From the NCBI GenBank assembly GCA_934120045.1, contig CAKOTF010000009.1:9722-73721 (forward strand): a DNA stretch of 64,000 nt, given 5' to 3'. The DNA comes from an uncultured Clostridia bacterium (GTDB taxonomy: Bacteria > Bacillota > Clostridia > TANB77 > CAG-508). Below, piece by piece: positions 26,350 through 35,853 of this stretch. The notes below the pieces were generated by a model. It did not search any database. It was not told where the DNA came from and worked only from the letters and a program-made list of their open reading frames with translations. The translations under genes were made by a program, and so were the position numbers. Each line of letters opens with the position of its first letter. Within the stretch, counting starts at the first letter, position 1.

Positions 26350-28342
26350 TTATCAAATTTTTTACCATGTCACATATCAAATTAACAGCATTATCAATTC
26401 CAATTGCATCACTATTAATACAAATATCATAATTTGATGGTTCTTTCCAATCTTTTTCTGTATAATATTTATAATGATTTGCTCTTAATTTATTTATTCT
26501 AGAGATTTCTTTTTCTGCCTTTTCTTTATTCATATGATAAAATTCTGTTGCTCTTTTAACTTTATTTTCCATTGAATTGTTTATAAAGATTTTTATTGTA
26601 TTTTTATTATCTTTCAAAATAAAGTCTGCACATCTTCCAACTATTATACATGATTCTTCACTAGCAACTTTCTTTATAAATTCTGATTCTTTAATAAATA
26701 ATTCATCTGCATTGTTTAATCCTGAATAATATCCATTATTAAATACATCTAGTACATTTCTTTTTTGCTCATTTTCTTCGATATATTCTTCAGATAACCC
26801 TGTATCTTCTGCCATCTTTTCTATAAAATTTTTATCATATAATTTTATTCCAAGTTTTTCAGCAACAAGTTTTCCTATATATCTTCCGCCAGATCCATAT
26901 TCTCTTGCAATTGTGATTATAACTGGTGTACTTAGATTTTTTTCTTCAATTGTTTTGATATTAGATATTTTTTCTTCACCAGATTTTCCTTCTTTTAAGC
27001 TTCTTATTTCTTTTGCCAACAAAACAACTGCTAATATAAATGCTAATCCATCAGCAACTGGGCCTGCACTTAATACTCCCATTATTCCATATATATGGCT
27101 TAATATTATCATTGATGGTATTAATATAACAATTTGTCTTGAAAGTGATAATATTGCACTCTTTGTACTCTTTCCAATTGCTTGGAAGAATATTCCTGAT
27201 GGTATTTGAACACCATTAAATATGCAAAGTAATAAATATGTTCTAAATGCCAAACATGCAAATTCCATATAATTTTCATCACCACTACCAAATATTAATA
27301 TTAATTTATCTGGTATTGTTTGGAATAATATGAATGCTATTGCACTTATAACAACACTTGAACCTAATACAATTTTTAAAGTTTTCTTTACTCTATCATA
27401 TTTCTTAGCACCATAATTATATCCTAGTATTGGTTGACTTCCTGCTGCAATTCCTATTATTATACTATTTAATATTTGATTTATTTTCATTACAATTCCT
27501 AATACTGTAATAGGAATTTCTGCACCATATTTACTATCTGCTCCATATTTTCCAAGTAAATTATTTTCAGCTGTCATAACACATACTATACTCATTTGTG
27601 TTATAAAACTACTGATTCCAAGCATCACAATTTTCTTGCATACATTTACTTTTAATTTTAAAGATTCTTTTGTTAATTTTATTGATTTGAATTTTTTTAC
27701 ATAAGCAACATTTAATATAAATGTTAATATTTGACTAATTACTGTTGCTATTGCTGCTCCTTCAACACCTTTGTGAAACACAAATATAAATATTGGATCT
27801 AATATTGTGTTTAATATAGCTCCTGAAACCATACTAAACATTGAATATTTTGGACTTCCATCTGCTCTAATTATTGAGTTTAATGTTGTTCCTATCATTG
27901 AAAAAGGAAATCCTATTGCTATTATACTTCCATAAGCCATTGCATAACTTTTTAGATTTTCTGTACATCCGAATATTTTTAAAAATTGAGGTAAAAATAT
28001 TAATGTTATTACACAAAATAATATTGAAACAATTGTTGATAACATTATTCCATTACCAATTCCTGTTTCTGCTTCTTTTTTCTTTTTCTCTCCAAGTTTT
28101 AAACTTAAATATGCTGATGCTCCATCTCCAAACATTAATGAAAATGCTAATCCTATCATTACTAATGGGAATACTACATTTGTTGCTCCATTTCCTAAAT
28201 ATCCAACACCTTGTCCAATAAATATTTGGTCAACTATATTATATAATGAGTTTACCAACATTGATATTATACAAGGTATTGAAAATTTTCTAATTAATTT
28301 TCCTATTTTTTCTTTTCCTAGTATGTTTTCTTCTTGTTCCAT
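26345..28342 (-). CDS. MATE-family efflux transporter fused to a cytidylate-kinase-like domain
   Basis: A 665-residue fusion. Residues 1 to about 445 form a twelve-helix MATE transporter, with the typical paired halves and RADGSPKYSM near residue 160. After a charged linker, residues about 470-665 form a cytidylate-kinase-like domain beginning ITIAREYGSGGRYIGKLVA, with VGRCADFIL and the LID-like RINKLRANHYKYY. The kinase half probably binds ATP and a small phosphate acceptor on the cytosolic side. The fused reading frame has no stop or repeated start between the halves. The ATG at 28342 follows AGGGAG. Confidence 0.88.
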   Translation of the reverse strand: MEQEENILGKEKIGKLIRKFSIPCIISMLVNSLYNIVDQIFIGQGVGYLGNGATNVVFPLVMIGLAFSLMFGDGASAYLSLKLGEKKKKEAETGIGNGIMLSTIVSILFCVITLIFLPQFLKIFGCTENLKSYAMAYGSIIAIGFPFSMIGTTLNSIIRADGSPKYSMFSMVSGAILNTILDPIFIFVFHKGVEGAAIATVISQILTFILNVAYVKKFKSIKLTKESLKLKVNVCKKIVMLGISSFITQMSIVCVMTAENNLLGKYGADSKYGAEIPITVLGIVMKINQILNSIIIGIAAGSQPILGYNYGAKKYDRVKKTLKIVLGSSVVISAIAFILFQTIPDKLILIFGSGDENYMEFACLAFRTYLLLCIFNGVQIPSGIFFQAIGKSTKSAILSLSRQIVILIPSMIILSHIYGIMGVLSAGPVADGLAFILAVVLLAKEIRSLKEGKSGEEKISNIKTIEEKNLSTPVIITIAREYGSGGRYIGKLVAEKLGIKLYDKNFIEKMAEDTGLSEEYIEENEQKRNVLDVFNNGYYSGLNNADELFIKESEFIKKVASEESCIIVGRCADFILKDNKNTIKIFINNSMENKVKRATEFYHMNKEKAEKEISRINKLRANHYKYYTEKDWKEPSNYDICINSDAIGIDNAVNLICDMVKNLIK

Positions 28343-28391
28343 TTTTCTCCCTCTTTCTTTTTCTCTTACTGGCTTTTTTGCCAACCTATCT

Positions 28392-28420
28392 ATTATATCG
28401 TTATTGAAATAATTTGTCAA
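28392..28420 (-). promoter_or_regulatory. Sigma-A promoter of the MATE fusion gene
   Basis: TTGACA (28415-28420), a 17-base spacer and TATAAT (28392-28397). Confidence 0.85.
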
Positions 28421-28450
28421 TTATATAAATTGTTTTTTTTAAAAAAATAT

Positions 28451-28485
28451 CCCTGAAGAAAATATATTGTACTTTCTTCAAGGAC
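28451..28485 (-). terminator. Terminator after the 114-residue hypothetical gene
   Basis: TCCTTGAAGAAA pairs with TTTCTTCAGGGA over an eleven-base loop, followed by seven T on the minus strand. Confidence 0.8.
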
Positions 28486-28506
28486 TCTCAAAAATTCCAA
28501 ATTATG

Positions 28507-28851
28507 TTATTTACAAATTTTAGGAATTTTAATTACACTCATAATCTCTTCAAGTTTCGAATAGGTAATTCCATTCCTAAAAGGAATTTCTTCAAACACT
28601 TCTTCAAGCTTTTCGAAAAAATTTGCATAATTTTCAGATTGCATTCGTTCATGTGCTTCTTCAAAGCTAATACTTGCAATATATTCCAAAACCTTAGAAT
28701 ATGCAAATGTAATACTTTGAAATAACTTACATACGTCTGATTTGCAAAACTTTCCCTCAGGATCACTTTGCCATTCCAAAAATTCAATTTCTTGTACATA
28801 ATCCGGATTTTCTTTAGTATACGAACACCATTCAATCTGATTAATGTTCAT
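28507..28851 (-). CDS. Hypothetical 114-residue protein
   Basis: Not recognised. An acidic, mainly helical soluble protein with two Cys near residue 35 (FCKSDVCKLF) and aromatic residues spread through it. GGAGGG lies four bases before the ATG at 28851; another ATG one codon earlier is too close to the site. It has its own terminator. Confidence 0.65.
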   Translation of the reverse strand: MNINQIEWCSYTKENPDYVQEIEFLEWQSDPEGKFCKSDVCKLFQSITFAYSKVLEYIASISFEEAHERMQSENYANFFEKLEEVFEEIPFRNGITYSKLEEIMSVIKIPKICK

Positions 28852-28971
28852 CATTCCCTCCAATAATTATTTGTTGTGTTTGTTTTCGGACATGTCTTAA
28901 AGGGATATCTAATGTTAAGACATGTTGTATTTTAGCACATATAATTTTAAATTTCAAGCAAATCATTTATA

Positions 28972-30987
28972 TTAAAATAAAGTTTTTATTTTCTTTATTA
29001 AATAATGGCTTCCACCTAAATTTCTTCCATTTTCAACCATACTGATTATTAATAATTGATTATCATTTGAATCTGTTGTAAAACAATCAAACCATCCTAA
29101 AACATCTGCCTCTCCATCTTTTGATGCTTTTAATTCTGCAGTTCCTGTTTTTCCTGCTATTGTTCTTCCTATTACTTTCATATCTTTAGCTGTTCCTTCT
29201 GAATCTTCTACAACTTGAATTAAATCTTCTTTTATTATGTTTGCCGCTTCTTTACTAAAAGCATTTTTTACTAAATATTCTACATTTTTATTATCTTTTT
29301 CTATAATATATGGTTTTACCATATTTCCATCATTGTTAAAGGCTGAATATATAGATGCCATTAGTATTGGATTTACTAAAATTTCTCCTTGACCATATCC
29401 ACTATCTGCAAGTACTTTTTCATTTGAAATATCTTTTGAATTTGAATATTGAGATTTGGCTGTTGATATTTCAAGGTTTAAATCTTGATTAAATAATATT
29501 TTATTTAATCCATCAGTAAAATTCTTTTTTCCAATCTGTAATGCTGCTTGTGCAAAATATATATTATCTGAATGTATTAGAGCATTTTTTAAATTCTTTG
29601 GTCCACTATATGATGTTAATGTTGTTATATCAAATTCTCCCCATCCATCTTTCTTCCAACTAAGTCCATTATATGCAAATGTGTCATCAACTGATAATGT
29701 TCCTGTTGTAAGCCCTATTGCACCTGTAATTGGTTTAAATGTAGATCCTGGTATATAACTTTGTTGATATCTTACAAACATTGGCTTATTTTCATTATTA
29801 TTAATTTCATTCCATTCATCTGATGTCATTCCTAAAACAAATTTGTTAGGATTATATGATGGTGTACTTACTAGTGCTAATAATTCTCCAGTATTTGGTT
29901 CCATTACAACAAAAAATCCTGCATCATTTTTTAATTCTTCATAAAGTTTTTGCTGAATAGTAGAGTCTATTGTTAATTTTATATTTTCTCCATTTTTTAC
30001 ATCTATTTTTGCTATTTCTGATTTTCTTTTTCCTTTTTCATCTTCAATATAAATTTCAAGACCATTATTTCCTTTTAATTGTTCTTCATATTGTTTTTCT
30101 AGTCCTGCTTTTCCTATTAAACTAGTACTTGTATATCCTTTTCCTTTGTTTTTTTCTAATTCCTCTGCTGTTATTGTTTGAACATATCCAACTAGTTGTG
30201 CTGAAGCTTCTCCTAATGGATACACTCTTGATGTTTCACTTGTAATTTTTATTCCAGATATTTGTAAAACTTTCTCTTTTATTTCTGTTTCACTTTGTTC
30301 TACCTTTTTTATAGGTACAAATGTATCATCTTTTACCCATGATGCTGAAAGTGCTTTATTTATTGTTTCTACTGAAATTCCTAAAATGTCAGATATTTGT
30401 TGAATTGTTTCTTCTTTATTTTCTGGTAATTTTCCAGGAACAATTCCTATTGATGATACCTTTCCTTCCCCAGCTAGCATTATTCCATTCTTATCATCAA
30501 TTTCTCCTCTTTTTGCTTTTATTGTTTTTACTCTTACTTTGTCAGTACTATTTAACCCCGGCAAAATTAAGTTATGGCTCCATTCAATCTTATATTCTCT
30601 TTGATCGTTTTTTACTATTCTTACTGTATTTTGAAATTCTACATTTCCTGCACTTGTTTCCATTGTTTCTGTATAATTTATTTTAGATATTTTTTTCTCT
30701 TCTTCTTCAACATTTGTTATTTGTATATCTAAATTTGCCATATCTATTCCACTATAAATGTTCTCATTTCTTTTTATAAAATCTTCTTTTGATATCTGAG
30801 ATTTAGCTGTATCTGTAATCATTTCATACATTTCTTCATATTTTTCTTCATTTATATATGAAATATATTGGTTCCAAATATCTTCTGGAGTTGTCTTTTC
30901 TTTATTAGAAATATAATATGCTACTAATCCTCCTCCAATTAATATTGCAATAATTAAAACAATAATAATAATAATCTTTTTCTTCAT
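28972..30987 (-). CDS. MecA/PBP2a-type penicillin-binding protein (class B transpeptidase)
   Basis: A 671-residue protein. One N-terminal membrane anchor (4-26), then an NTF2-like MecA N-terminal domain (about 33-145), a PBP dimer domain (about 155-330) and a transpeptidase domain. The active-site triad is complete: Ser415-x-x-Lys418 (GSTFKP), Ser473-Asp-Asn475 and Lys613-Thr-Gly. The MecA N-domain marks the group that includes Staphylococcus PBP2a, Enterococcus PBP5 and Bacillus PbpC, several of which bind beta-lactams poorly. The actual affinity cannot be read from sequence. It forms a single-gene unit. Confidence 0.93.
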   Translation of the reverse strand: MKKKIIIIIVLIIAILIGGGLVAYYISNKEKTTPEDIWNQYISYINEEKYEEMYEMITDTAKSQISKEDFIKRNENIYSGIDMANLDIQITNVEEEEKKISKINYTETMETSAGNVEFQNTVRIVKNDQREYKIEWSHNLILPGLNSTDKVRVKTIKAKRGEIDDKNGIMLAGEGKVSSIGIVPGKLPENKEETIQQISDILGISVETINKALSASWVKDDTFVPIKKVEQSETEIKEKVLQISGIKITSETSRVYPLGEASAQLVGYVQTITAEELEKNKGKGYTSTSLIGKAGLEKQYEEQLKGNNGLEIYIEDEKGKRKSEIAKIDVKNGENIKLTIDSTIQQKLYEELKNDAGFFVVMEPNTGELLALVSTPSYNPNKFVLGMTSDEWNEINNNENKPMFVRYQQSYIPGSTFKPITGAIGLTTGTLSVDDTFAYNGLSWKKDGWGEFDITTLTSYSGPKNLKNALIHSDNIYFAQAALQIGKKNFTDGLNKILFNQDLNLEISTAKSQYSNSKDISNEKVLADSGYGQGEILVNPILMASIYSAFNNDGNMVKPYIIEKDNKNVEYLVKNAFSKEAANIIKEDLIQVVEDSEGTAKDMKVIGRTIAGKTGTAELKASKDGEADVLGWFDCFTTDSNDNQLLIISMVENGRNLGGSHYLIKKIKTLF

Positions 30988-31066
30988 ACCTTTTTCCTTC
31001 CCTAAAATTTACTTCATCGATATTATATCACAAATAAAATTTTTATTAAATTAAATCTTTATTAAT

Positions 31067-32278
31067 TTAAATATCTTTTAATTTTATTTCTTTTTCAGAA
31101 TGTAATTTCCCTGCTCTAGTAATAGAATTATATCCAAATTTTTGCTTTAATTCATCAACTACCTTATCTAAATTTTCTTGTTTTTCTGTGTCTTTAGAAG
31201 TAAATAATGATAATTGTTTTTCATTCTTTTCAATTAATCCATCTACTCTCATTCCTACAAGTCTTATTGCTATTCCATTAGTATACATTTCTTCTAATAG
31301 CTCTTTTGCCATTCTAAATATATCTTTGGTGTTTGATGTTGCTTCATTTAATTTTCTTTGATGTGTTTTATTTTCAAAATTGCTTGTTCTTAATTGAACA
31401 TTTACTACATTTGCTAACATATTATATTTTCTTAATCTATATGTTACTTGTTCTGTTAATGCTAATAATACTTCTTCTAATTTTGATATTTCAGCTATAT
31501 CAACTGGTAAAGTTGTAGAATTACCAATTCCTTTAGGATTTTCAAATTTATATTGTACTTCTGAATTGTCTATGCCATTTGCATATTCCCACATCATTAT
31601 TCCATGTTTTCCAAATTTTTTTGATAATAACTCTTTATTTGTTTTTGCTAAGTCTCCTATTGTTCTTATCCTCATATTTGAAAGTTTTGGAATTGTTTTT
31701 CTTCCAAGCATTAATAATTCTGAAACATTTAGTGTCCACATTTTACTTGGAATCTCATTTTCATATAATGTATGTACTCTATCTGGTTTTGTAAAGTCTG
31801 ATGCCATTTTAGCTAATAATTTATTATGTGCCACTCCAACATTTACTGTAAATCCTAATTCTTCTTTTACTCTCTTTTTTATTTCATATGCTTTATTTAT
31901 TAACATATCTCCACATAAATAGTTTGTCATATCTAAAAAACATTCATCTATGCTAAATCTTTCTATTTTGTCTGTATATTGAAGTAATAATTTATATAAG
32001 CTATTTGAATATTTTTTATACATATTATAGTTTCCTGGATATACCTGCAGTTGAGGACATTTCATTCTTGCTTGATATAATGTTTCTCCTGTTATAATAC
32101 CAAAAATTTTTGCTTTAGGACTTTTGGCTAATACTATTCCTGCTCTTTTGGTTTCATCTCCACCTATTACTGATGGTATTTCTCTTATATCAATTTTACT
32201 TCCTTGTTTTAACATTTCTACTGCTGTCCAGCTTAAAAAAGCATTATTTACATCTACATGTAATATTTGTCTTTCCAT
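31067..32278 (-). CDS. dinB: DNA polymerase IV (Y family)
   Basis: A 403-residue translesion polymerase. The N-terminal ILHVDVNNAFLSWTAVE and the motif FSIDECFLDMT carry the metal-binding acidic residues, followed by the HhH region NMRIRTIGDLAKT and the little-finger domain. No typical beta-clamp motif was searched for in detail. AGGTGAT precedes the ATG. The promoter spacer contains a LexA-like box, in keeping with SOS control. Confidence 0.93.
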   Translation of the reverse strand: MERQILHVDVNNAFLSWTAVEMLKQGSKIDIREIPSVIGGDETKRAGIVLAKSPKAKIFGIITGETLYQARMKCPQLQVYPGNYNMYKKYSNSLYKLLLQYTDKIERFSIDECFLDMTNYLCGDMLINKAYEIKKRVKEELGFTVNVGVAHNKLLAKMASDFTKPDRVHTLYENEIPSKMWTLNVSELLMLGRKTIPKLSNMRIRTIGDLAKTNKELLSKKFGKHGIMMWEYANGIDNSEVQYKFENPKGIGNSTTLPVDIAEISKLEEVLLALTEQVTYRLRKYNMLANVVNVQLRTSNFENKTHQRKLNEATSNTKDIFRMAKELLEEMYTNGIAIRLVGMRVDGLIEKNEKQLSLFTSKDTEKQENLDKVVDELKQKFGYNSITRAGKLHSEKEIKLKDI

Positions 32279-32309
32279 AATATCACCTGCTTATTCTTAT
32301 ATCGTTATT

Positions 32310-32338
32310 ATTATAAAACATTTGTTCTTGATTGTCAA
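32310..32338 (-). promoter_or_regulatory. dinB promoter with LexA-like SOS box
   Basis: TTGACA (32333-32338), a 17-base spacer and TATAAT (32310-32315). The spacer holds GAACAAATGTTT (32316-32327), close to the Gram-positive LexA box GAAC-N4-GTTC and touching the -10. Confidence 0.75.
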
Positions 32339-32344
32339 TAAAAA

Positions 32345-32370
32345 AGAGAACTTTCTTTCGAAAATTCTCT
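32345..32370 (-). terminator. Terminator after rny
   Basis: An 11-base-pair stem (one G-T pair) closed by a GAAA tetraloop and followed by TTTTTT, which then runs into the dinB -35. Confidence 0.85.
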
Positions 32371-32375
32371 AAAAA

Positions 32376-33920
32376 TTATTTAGCATAATCTACTACTCTT
32401 GTTTCTCTAATTATATTAACTTTAATTTGTCCTGGATAATCCATTTCTTCTTCAATTCTCTTAGAAACATCTCTTGCTAATAATGTCATTTGATCATCTG
32501 TAATTTTCTCTGGTTTTACTATTATTCTAACTTCTCTACCAGCTTGTATTGCAAATGATTTTTCAACACCATCAAATGAATCTGCAATTGATTCAAGATT
32601 TTCTAATCTCTTTATGTATGCTTCTAGTGTTTCTCTTCTTGCTCCTGGTCTTGATGCAGATATTGCATCAGCAGCTTGTACTAACACAGCTTCTAATGTT
32701 TGTGGTTCAACATCTCCATGATGTGCTTCTACTGCATTTATTACAAGTGGATTTTCTTTGAATTTCTTTAAGATTTCTACACCAATTTCAACATGTGTTC
32801 CTTCCATATCATGATCTAGTGCTTTTCCAATATCATGTAATAATCCTGCTCTACGAGCTAGCTTTGCATCTAATCCAAGTTCTTCTGCCATTATTCTTGC
32901 TAAGTTTGATACTTCTATTGAATGGTTTAATACGTTTTGTCCATAACTTGTTCTATATTTTAGTTTTCCTAATAATTTTATAAGTTCTGGATTTAAGCCT
33001 ATAACTCCACTTTCAAGTGCTGCTCTTTCACCTTCTGAACGAATTGTTTCTGCTAATTCTTGTTTAGCTTTTTCAACCATTTCTTCAATTTTAGCTGGAT
33101 GAATTCTTCCATCATCTATTAATTTTTCAAGAGCAATTCTAGCAACCTCTCTTCTTAATGGATCAAATCCTGATAAGATTACTGCTTCAGGTGTATCATC
33201 TATTATTAAATCAATTCCTGTTAATGTTTCTAAAGCTCTTATATTTCTTCCTTCTCTACCAATTATTCTTCCTTTTACATCATCAGATGGAAGTGGAACT
33301 ATTGATACTGTTGTTTCAGCTGAATGATCTGCTGCACATTTTTGAATAGCATAAGCAACTATTTCTCTTCCATTTTTCAAGGCTTCATCTTTTGCCTTTT
33401 GAGTTAAATCTCTTATTAATGCTGCTTTTTCAGATGTTATATCTTGTTCTACACTTTTTAATAATTGATCTTTAGCTTCTTCTTGTGTTAGTTTTGCAAT
33501 GTCTTGAAGAACTTTCATTTGTTCTGTATACAAATTCTCAACCTCTTGTTTTCTTTCATTTAGATTTTGTTCTTCTCTTTCTAAGTCTTTTTCTTTTTTT
33601 TCAAAATTATCTGAACGTCTTTCTAAATTCTCTTCCTTTTGAATAATTCTGCTTTCTTGTTTTTGAATTTCGCCTCTTCTTTCTTTAATCTCTTTGTCTA
33701 GTTCATTTCTAGCATTCATAATTTCTTCTTTAGCTTTAAAGATTTCTTCTTTTTTCAAATTATCTGCTTCTATTTTTGCTAATTCTACTAGTTTTTTTGC
33801 TTCTTCTTCTGCTCCATTAATTTTTGATTCAGCAATTTTTTTTCTAATAACGGCTCCAACTAGTATTCCTATTACTAATGAGATTAAGACAGCGGCGATA
33901 ATGATTATATTATTTTCCAT
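32376..33920 (-). CDS. rny: Ribonuclease Y
   Basis: A protein of about 514 residues. An N-terminal membrane anchor (about 3-24) is followed by a long charged coiled coil to about residue 200, the KH RNA-binding domain (GRIIGREGRNIRALE) and the HD nuclease domain (RAGLLHDIGKALDHD). It is the membrane-bound endonuclease that initiates mRNA decay in Bacillota. Two starts are possible: the ATG at 33926 is only three bases from GAGG, while the one at 33920 has a nine-base gap and is preferred. Confidence 0.96.
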   Translation of the reverse strand: MENNIIIIAAVLISLVIGILVGAVIRKKIAESKINGAEEEAKKLVELAKIEADNLKKEEIFKAKEEIMNARNELDKEIKERRGEIQKQESRIIQKEENLERRSDNFEKKEKDLEREEQNLNERKQEVENLYTEQMKVLQDIAKLTQEEAKDQLLKSVEQDITSEKAALIRDLTQKAKDEALKNGREIVAYAIQKCAADHSAETTVSIVPLPSDDVKGRIIGREGRNIRALETLTGIDLIIDDTPEAVILSGFDPLRREVARIALEKLIDDGRIHPAKIEEMVEKAKQELAETIRSEGERAALESGVIGLNPELIKLLGKLKYRTSYGQNVLNHSIEVSNLARIMAEELGLDAKLARRAGLLHDIGKALDHDMEGTHVEIGVEILKKFKENPLVINAVEAHHGDVEPQTLEAVLVQAADAISASRPGARRETLEAYIKRLENLESIADSFDGVEKSFAIQAGREVRIIVKPEKITDDQMTLLARDVSKRIEEEMDYPGQIKVNIIRETRVVDYAK

Positions 33921-34014
33921 AACCATACACCTCTTTCTTATTAAATTTTCAATGTTCGAATAAATATATATATACGACTTTTATTATTTTTTATATATTT
34001 TTTCAACCTATTAT

Positions 34015-34043
34015 ATTTTATAATTATTATTGTTAACTGTCAA
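34015..34043 (-). promoter_or_regulatory. rny promoter
   Basis: TTGACA (34038-34043), a 17-base spacer and TAAAAT (34015-34020). Confidence 0.8.
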
Positions 34044-34084
34044 GAGTTTTTATTGTAAAATATGAAAAAACATTTATATAAACG

Positions 34085-34143
34085 AAAAAGAAAGATACTT
34101 CTAATGTCATTAAGTTAATGACATTAGAAGTATCTTTCTTTTT
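34085..34143 (-). terminator. Terminator after xerD: perfect 29-base-pair palindrome
   Basis: Every position from 34085 to 34113 pairs with 34143 to 34115 around the single base 34114, and A/T runs lie at both ends. It lies directly between the xerD stop and the rny promoter. Confidence 0.85.
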
Positions 34144-34155
34144 TTTAACTTTATA

Positions 34156-35037
34156 CTATGCTCTTGGATGAGCTTTTTTATAAATGTTTTTTAAACTTTC
34201 ATCTTGAAATTGCATATATACTTGTGTTGATAATATATCTGAATGCCCAAGCATTGTTTGAATTGATTTTAAATCTGCTCCATTTTGTAATAAATGTGTT
34301 GCAAATGAATGTCTTAATACATGTGGTGTTATGTCTTTTTCGATGTGTGCTTGTTCTTTATAATATTTTATAATTTTCCAAAATCCTTGTCTTGTTAATC
34401 TTTGACCATTAACATTTACAAATAATGCTTTTTCATTTTCATCTTTTATCATAATATTTCTTGCATTTTCAACATAATCTTTTAGTGCTTTTAATGACAT
34501 TTCTCCTAATGGAACTGTTCTTTCTTTTTTTCCATTTCTACATGTTGCAAAACCTTTTTCTAAATCTACATCTTCAACATTTAATGATATAATTTCTGTA
34601 ACTCTCATTCCTGTTGCATATGCAAATTCTAGCATTGCTTTATCTCTAGTTCCTTTTAAATCAACATTTTTTGGTTGCTCTAATAGTAGTGCTACTTCAC
34701 TTGATGTTAATACACTAGGAACTCTTTTTTCTATTTTTGGTGATGAAATTCCTTCTGTTGGGTCATTTTCTACATCCTTATTTTTTACTCCATATTGGTA
34801 AAATGATCTAATTGATGCTAATCCTCTTGATATTGTTGATGATTTTTTACCTATTTCTTGCATATATGTTATGTACTCTTTAATTCCTTCATTTGTTTCT
34901 TTTTTATATTCTTTTCCTTGTTCACTTAAATATTTTTCATATTGTTTTAAATCTCTTTCATATGATTGAAGAGTATTATTTGATACTTTTTTGTCATTTT
35001 CTAAAAATCCAAAAAATAAGTTTAATTCTTCTTCCAT
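34156..35037 (-). CDS. xerD: Tyrosine recombinase, XerD type
   Basis: A 293-residue recombinase. The N-terminal SAM-like core-binding domain (about 1-95) precedes the catalytic domain, which has Arg in TGMRVTEI, Lys in GKKERTVP, His-x-x-Arg in HVLRHSFATH, His in LGHSD and the nucleophile Tyr in TQVYMQ. XerC/XerD resolve chromosome dimers at dif. Its place next to spoIIM and endoQ and the absence of mobile-element genes favour a housekeeping role. The start is the ATG at 35037 after GGGGAAAG. A TTTACA-N17-TATAAC promoter lies upstream near 35095. Confidence 0.92.
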   Translation of the reverse strand: MEEELNLFFGFLENDKKVSNNTLQSYERDLKQYEKYLSEQGKEYKKETNEGIKEYITYMQEIGKKSSTISRGLASIRSFYQYGVKNKDVENDPTEGISSPKIEKRVPSVLTSSEVALLLEQPKNVDLKGTRDKAMLEFAYATGMRVTEIISLNVEDVDLEKGFATCRNGKKERTVPLGEMSLKALKDYVENARNIMIKDENEKALFVNVNGQRLTRQGFWKIIKYYKEQAHIEKDITPHVLRHSFATHLLQNGADLKSIQTMLGHSDILSTQVYMQFQDESLKNIYKKAHPRA

Positions 35038-35142
35038 TTCTTTCCCCACCCTAATTCAAATCGTAAATTTAACATAAATAATATACGTGTTTATGTTATA
35101 TCAAATTTTCTCTAAATTGTAAATAGTTTTTCATCTATTTAT

Positions 35143-35772
35143 CTAAAAATATTTTGCAAATAATAATATCAGTCTATATGATATTTCTATCTTTATCAAA
35201 GATGAAATAATTAGAATTATTAATATAAATGTAGAAACTATACTATGTTTTAGTATTGATACTTTTATATTTTCTTTTCTTCTATCTTTTACTATTGATT
35301 TATATAATTTTATACTACTAACTCCTAAAAATATTAATGCCGGTATTAATATTAAATTTTGTAAAAATATTGTTAATAGTATAAATATTAATCCTTTTGT
35401 TTTTCCTAATGTTATTACACATGCAGATATTGTATATCCTAAGCAAAATCCTCTTGCTATAATGATTCCAAAAACTATTGGAATTCCTACTATTGTTGTT
35501 CCCGCAAACCATAATATAAATACTAAAAATATATTACTTTTTATATCAAATTTCAATTGTACTATTGTATTATTACCTTTTAACATTTTTATTTCATCAA
35601 TATATGTATTTATATATTTTATAACATTTTCTTGATTTTCTGTTTGATTTATAAATAATACGCCTAAAAATAATCCAACTGAAAATAGTATTATTACAAG
35701 TATATATGATTTATAATTACTGATAATCTCTTCTTTAATTATATTTAGAATTTCACTTTTTTTCTTTCGCAC
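35143..35772 (-). CDS. spoIIM: Stage II sporulation protein M
   Basis: A 209-residue membrane protein with five or more helices; the central GIPIVFGIIIARGFCLGY is characteristic of SpoIIM. In endospore formers it works with SpoIID and SpoIIP to dissolve septal peptidoglycan during engulfment. The start is the GTG at 35772, seven bases after AAGGAG; the ATG at 35805 has no ribosome-binding site and the resulting protein would be longer than usual (B. subtilis: about 214 residues). It lies 81 bases after endoQ. Confidence 0.9.
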   Translation of the reverse strand: MRKKKSEILNIIKEEIISNYKSYILVIILFSVGLFLGVLFINQTENQENVIKYINTYIDEIKMLKGNNTIVQLKFDIKSNIFLVFILWFAGTTIVGIPIVFGIIIARGFCLGYTISACVITLGKTKGLIFILLTIFLQNLILIPALIFLGVSSIKLYKSIVKDRRKENIKVSILKHSIVSTFILIILIISSLIKIEISYRLILLFAKYF

Positions 35773-35853
35773 TTTTAATCTCCTTATTAAATAAAGTTTA
35801 TACATAATTTTTATTCAATAAAGATTTTTTTAGAACTTTATTTCACTTTAAAT

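Noticed and set aside
28539..28835. Overlapping 98-residue frame within the 114-residue hypothetical gene
   Set aside because: Lacks a ribosome-binding site and looks like an out-of-frame shadow; the chosen frame has GGAGGG in place.
34156..35037. XerD-like recombinase as the integrase of a mobile element carrying the van genes
   Set aside because: It lies more than 20 kb away among housekeeping genes, with no attachment repeats, cargo boundary or transfer genes in between.
35318..35512. Asn-rich frame inside spoIIM
   Set aside because: Low-complexity shadow of the membrane-protein gene in another frame.
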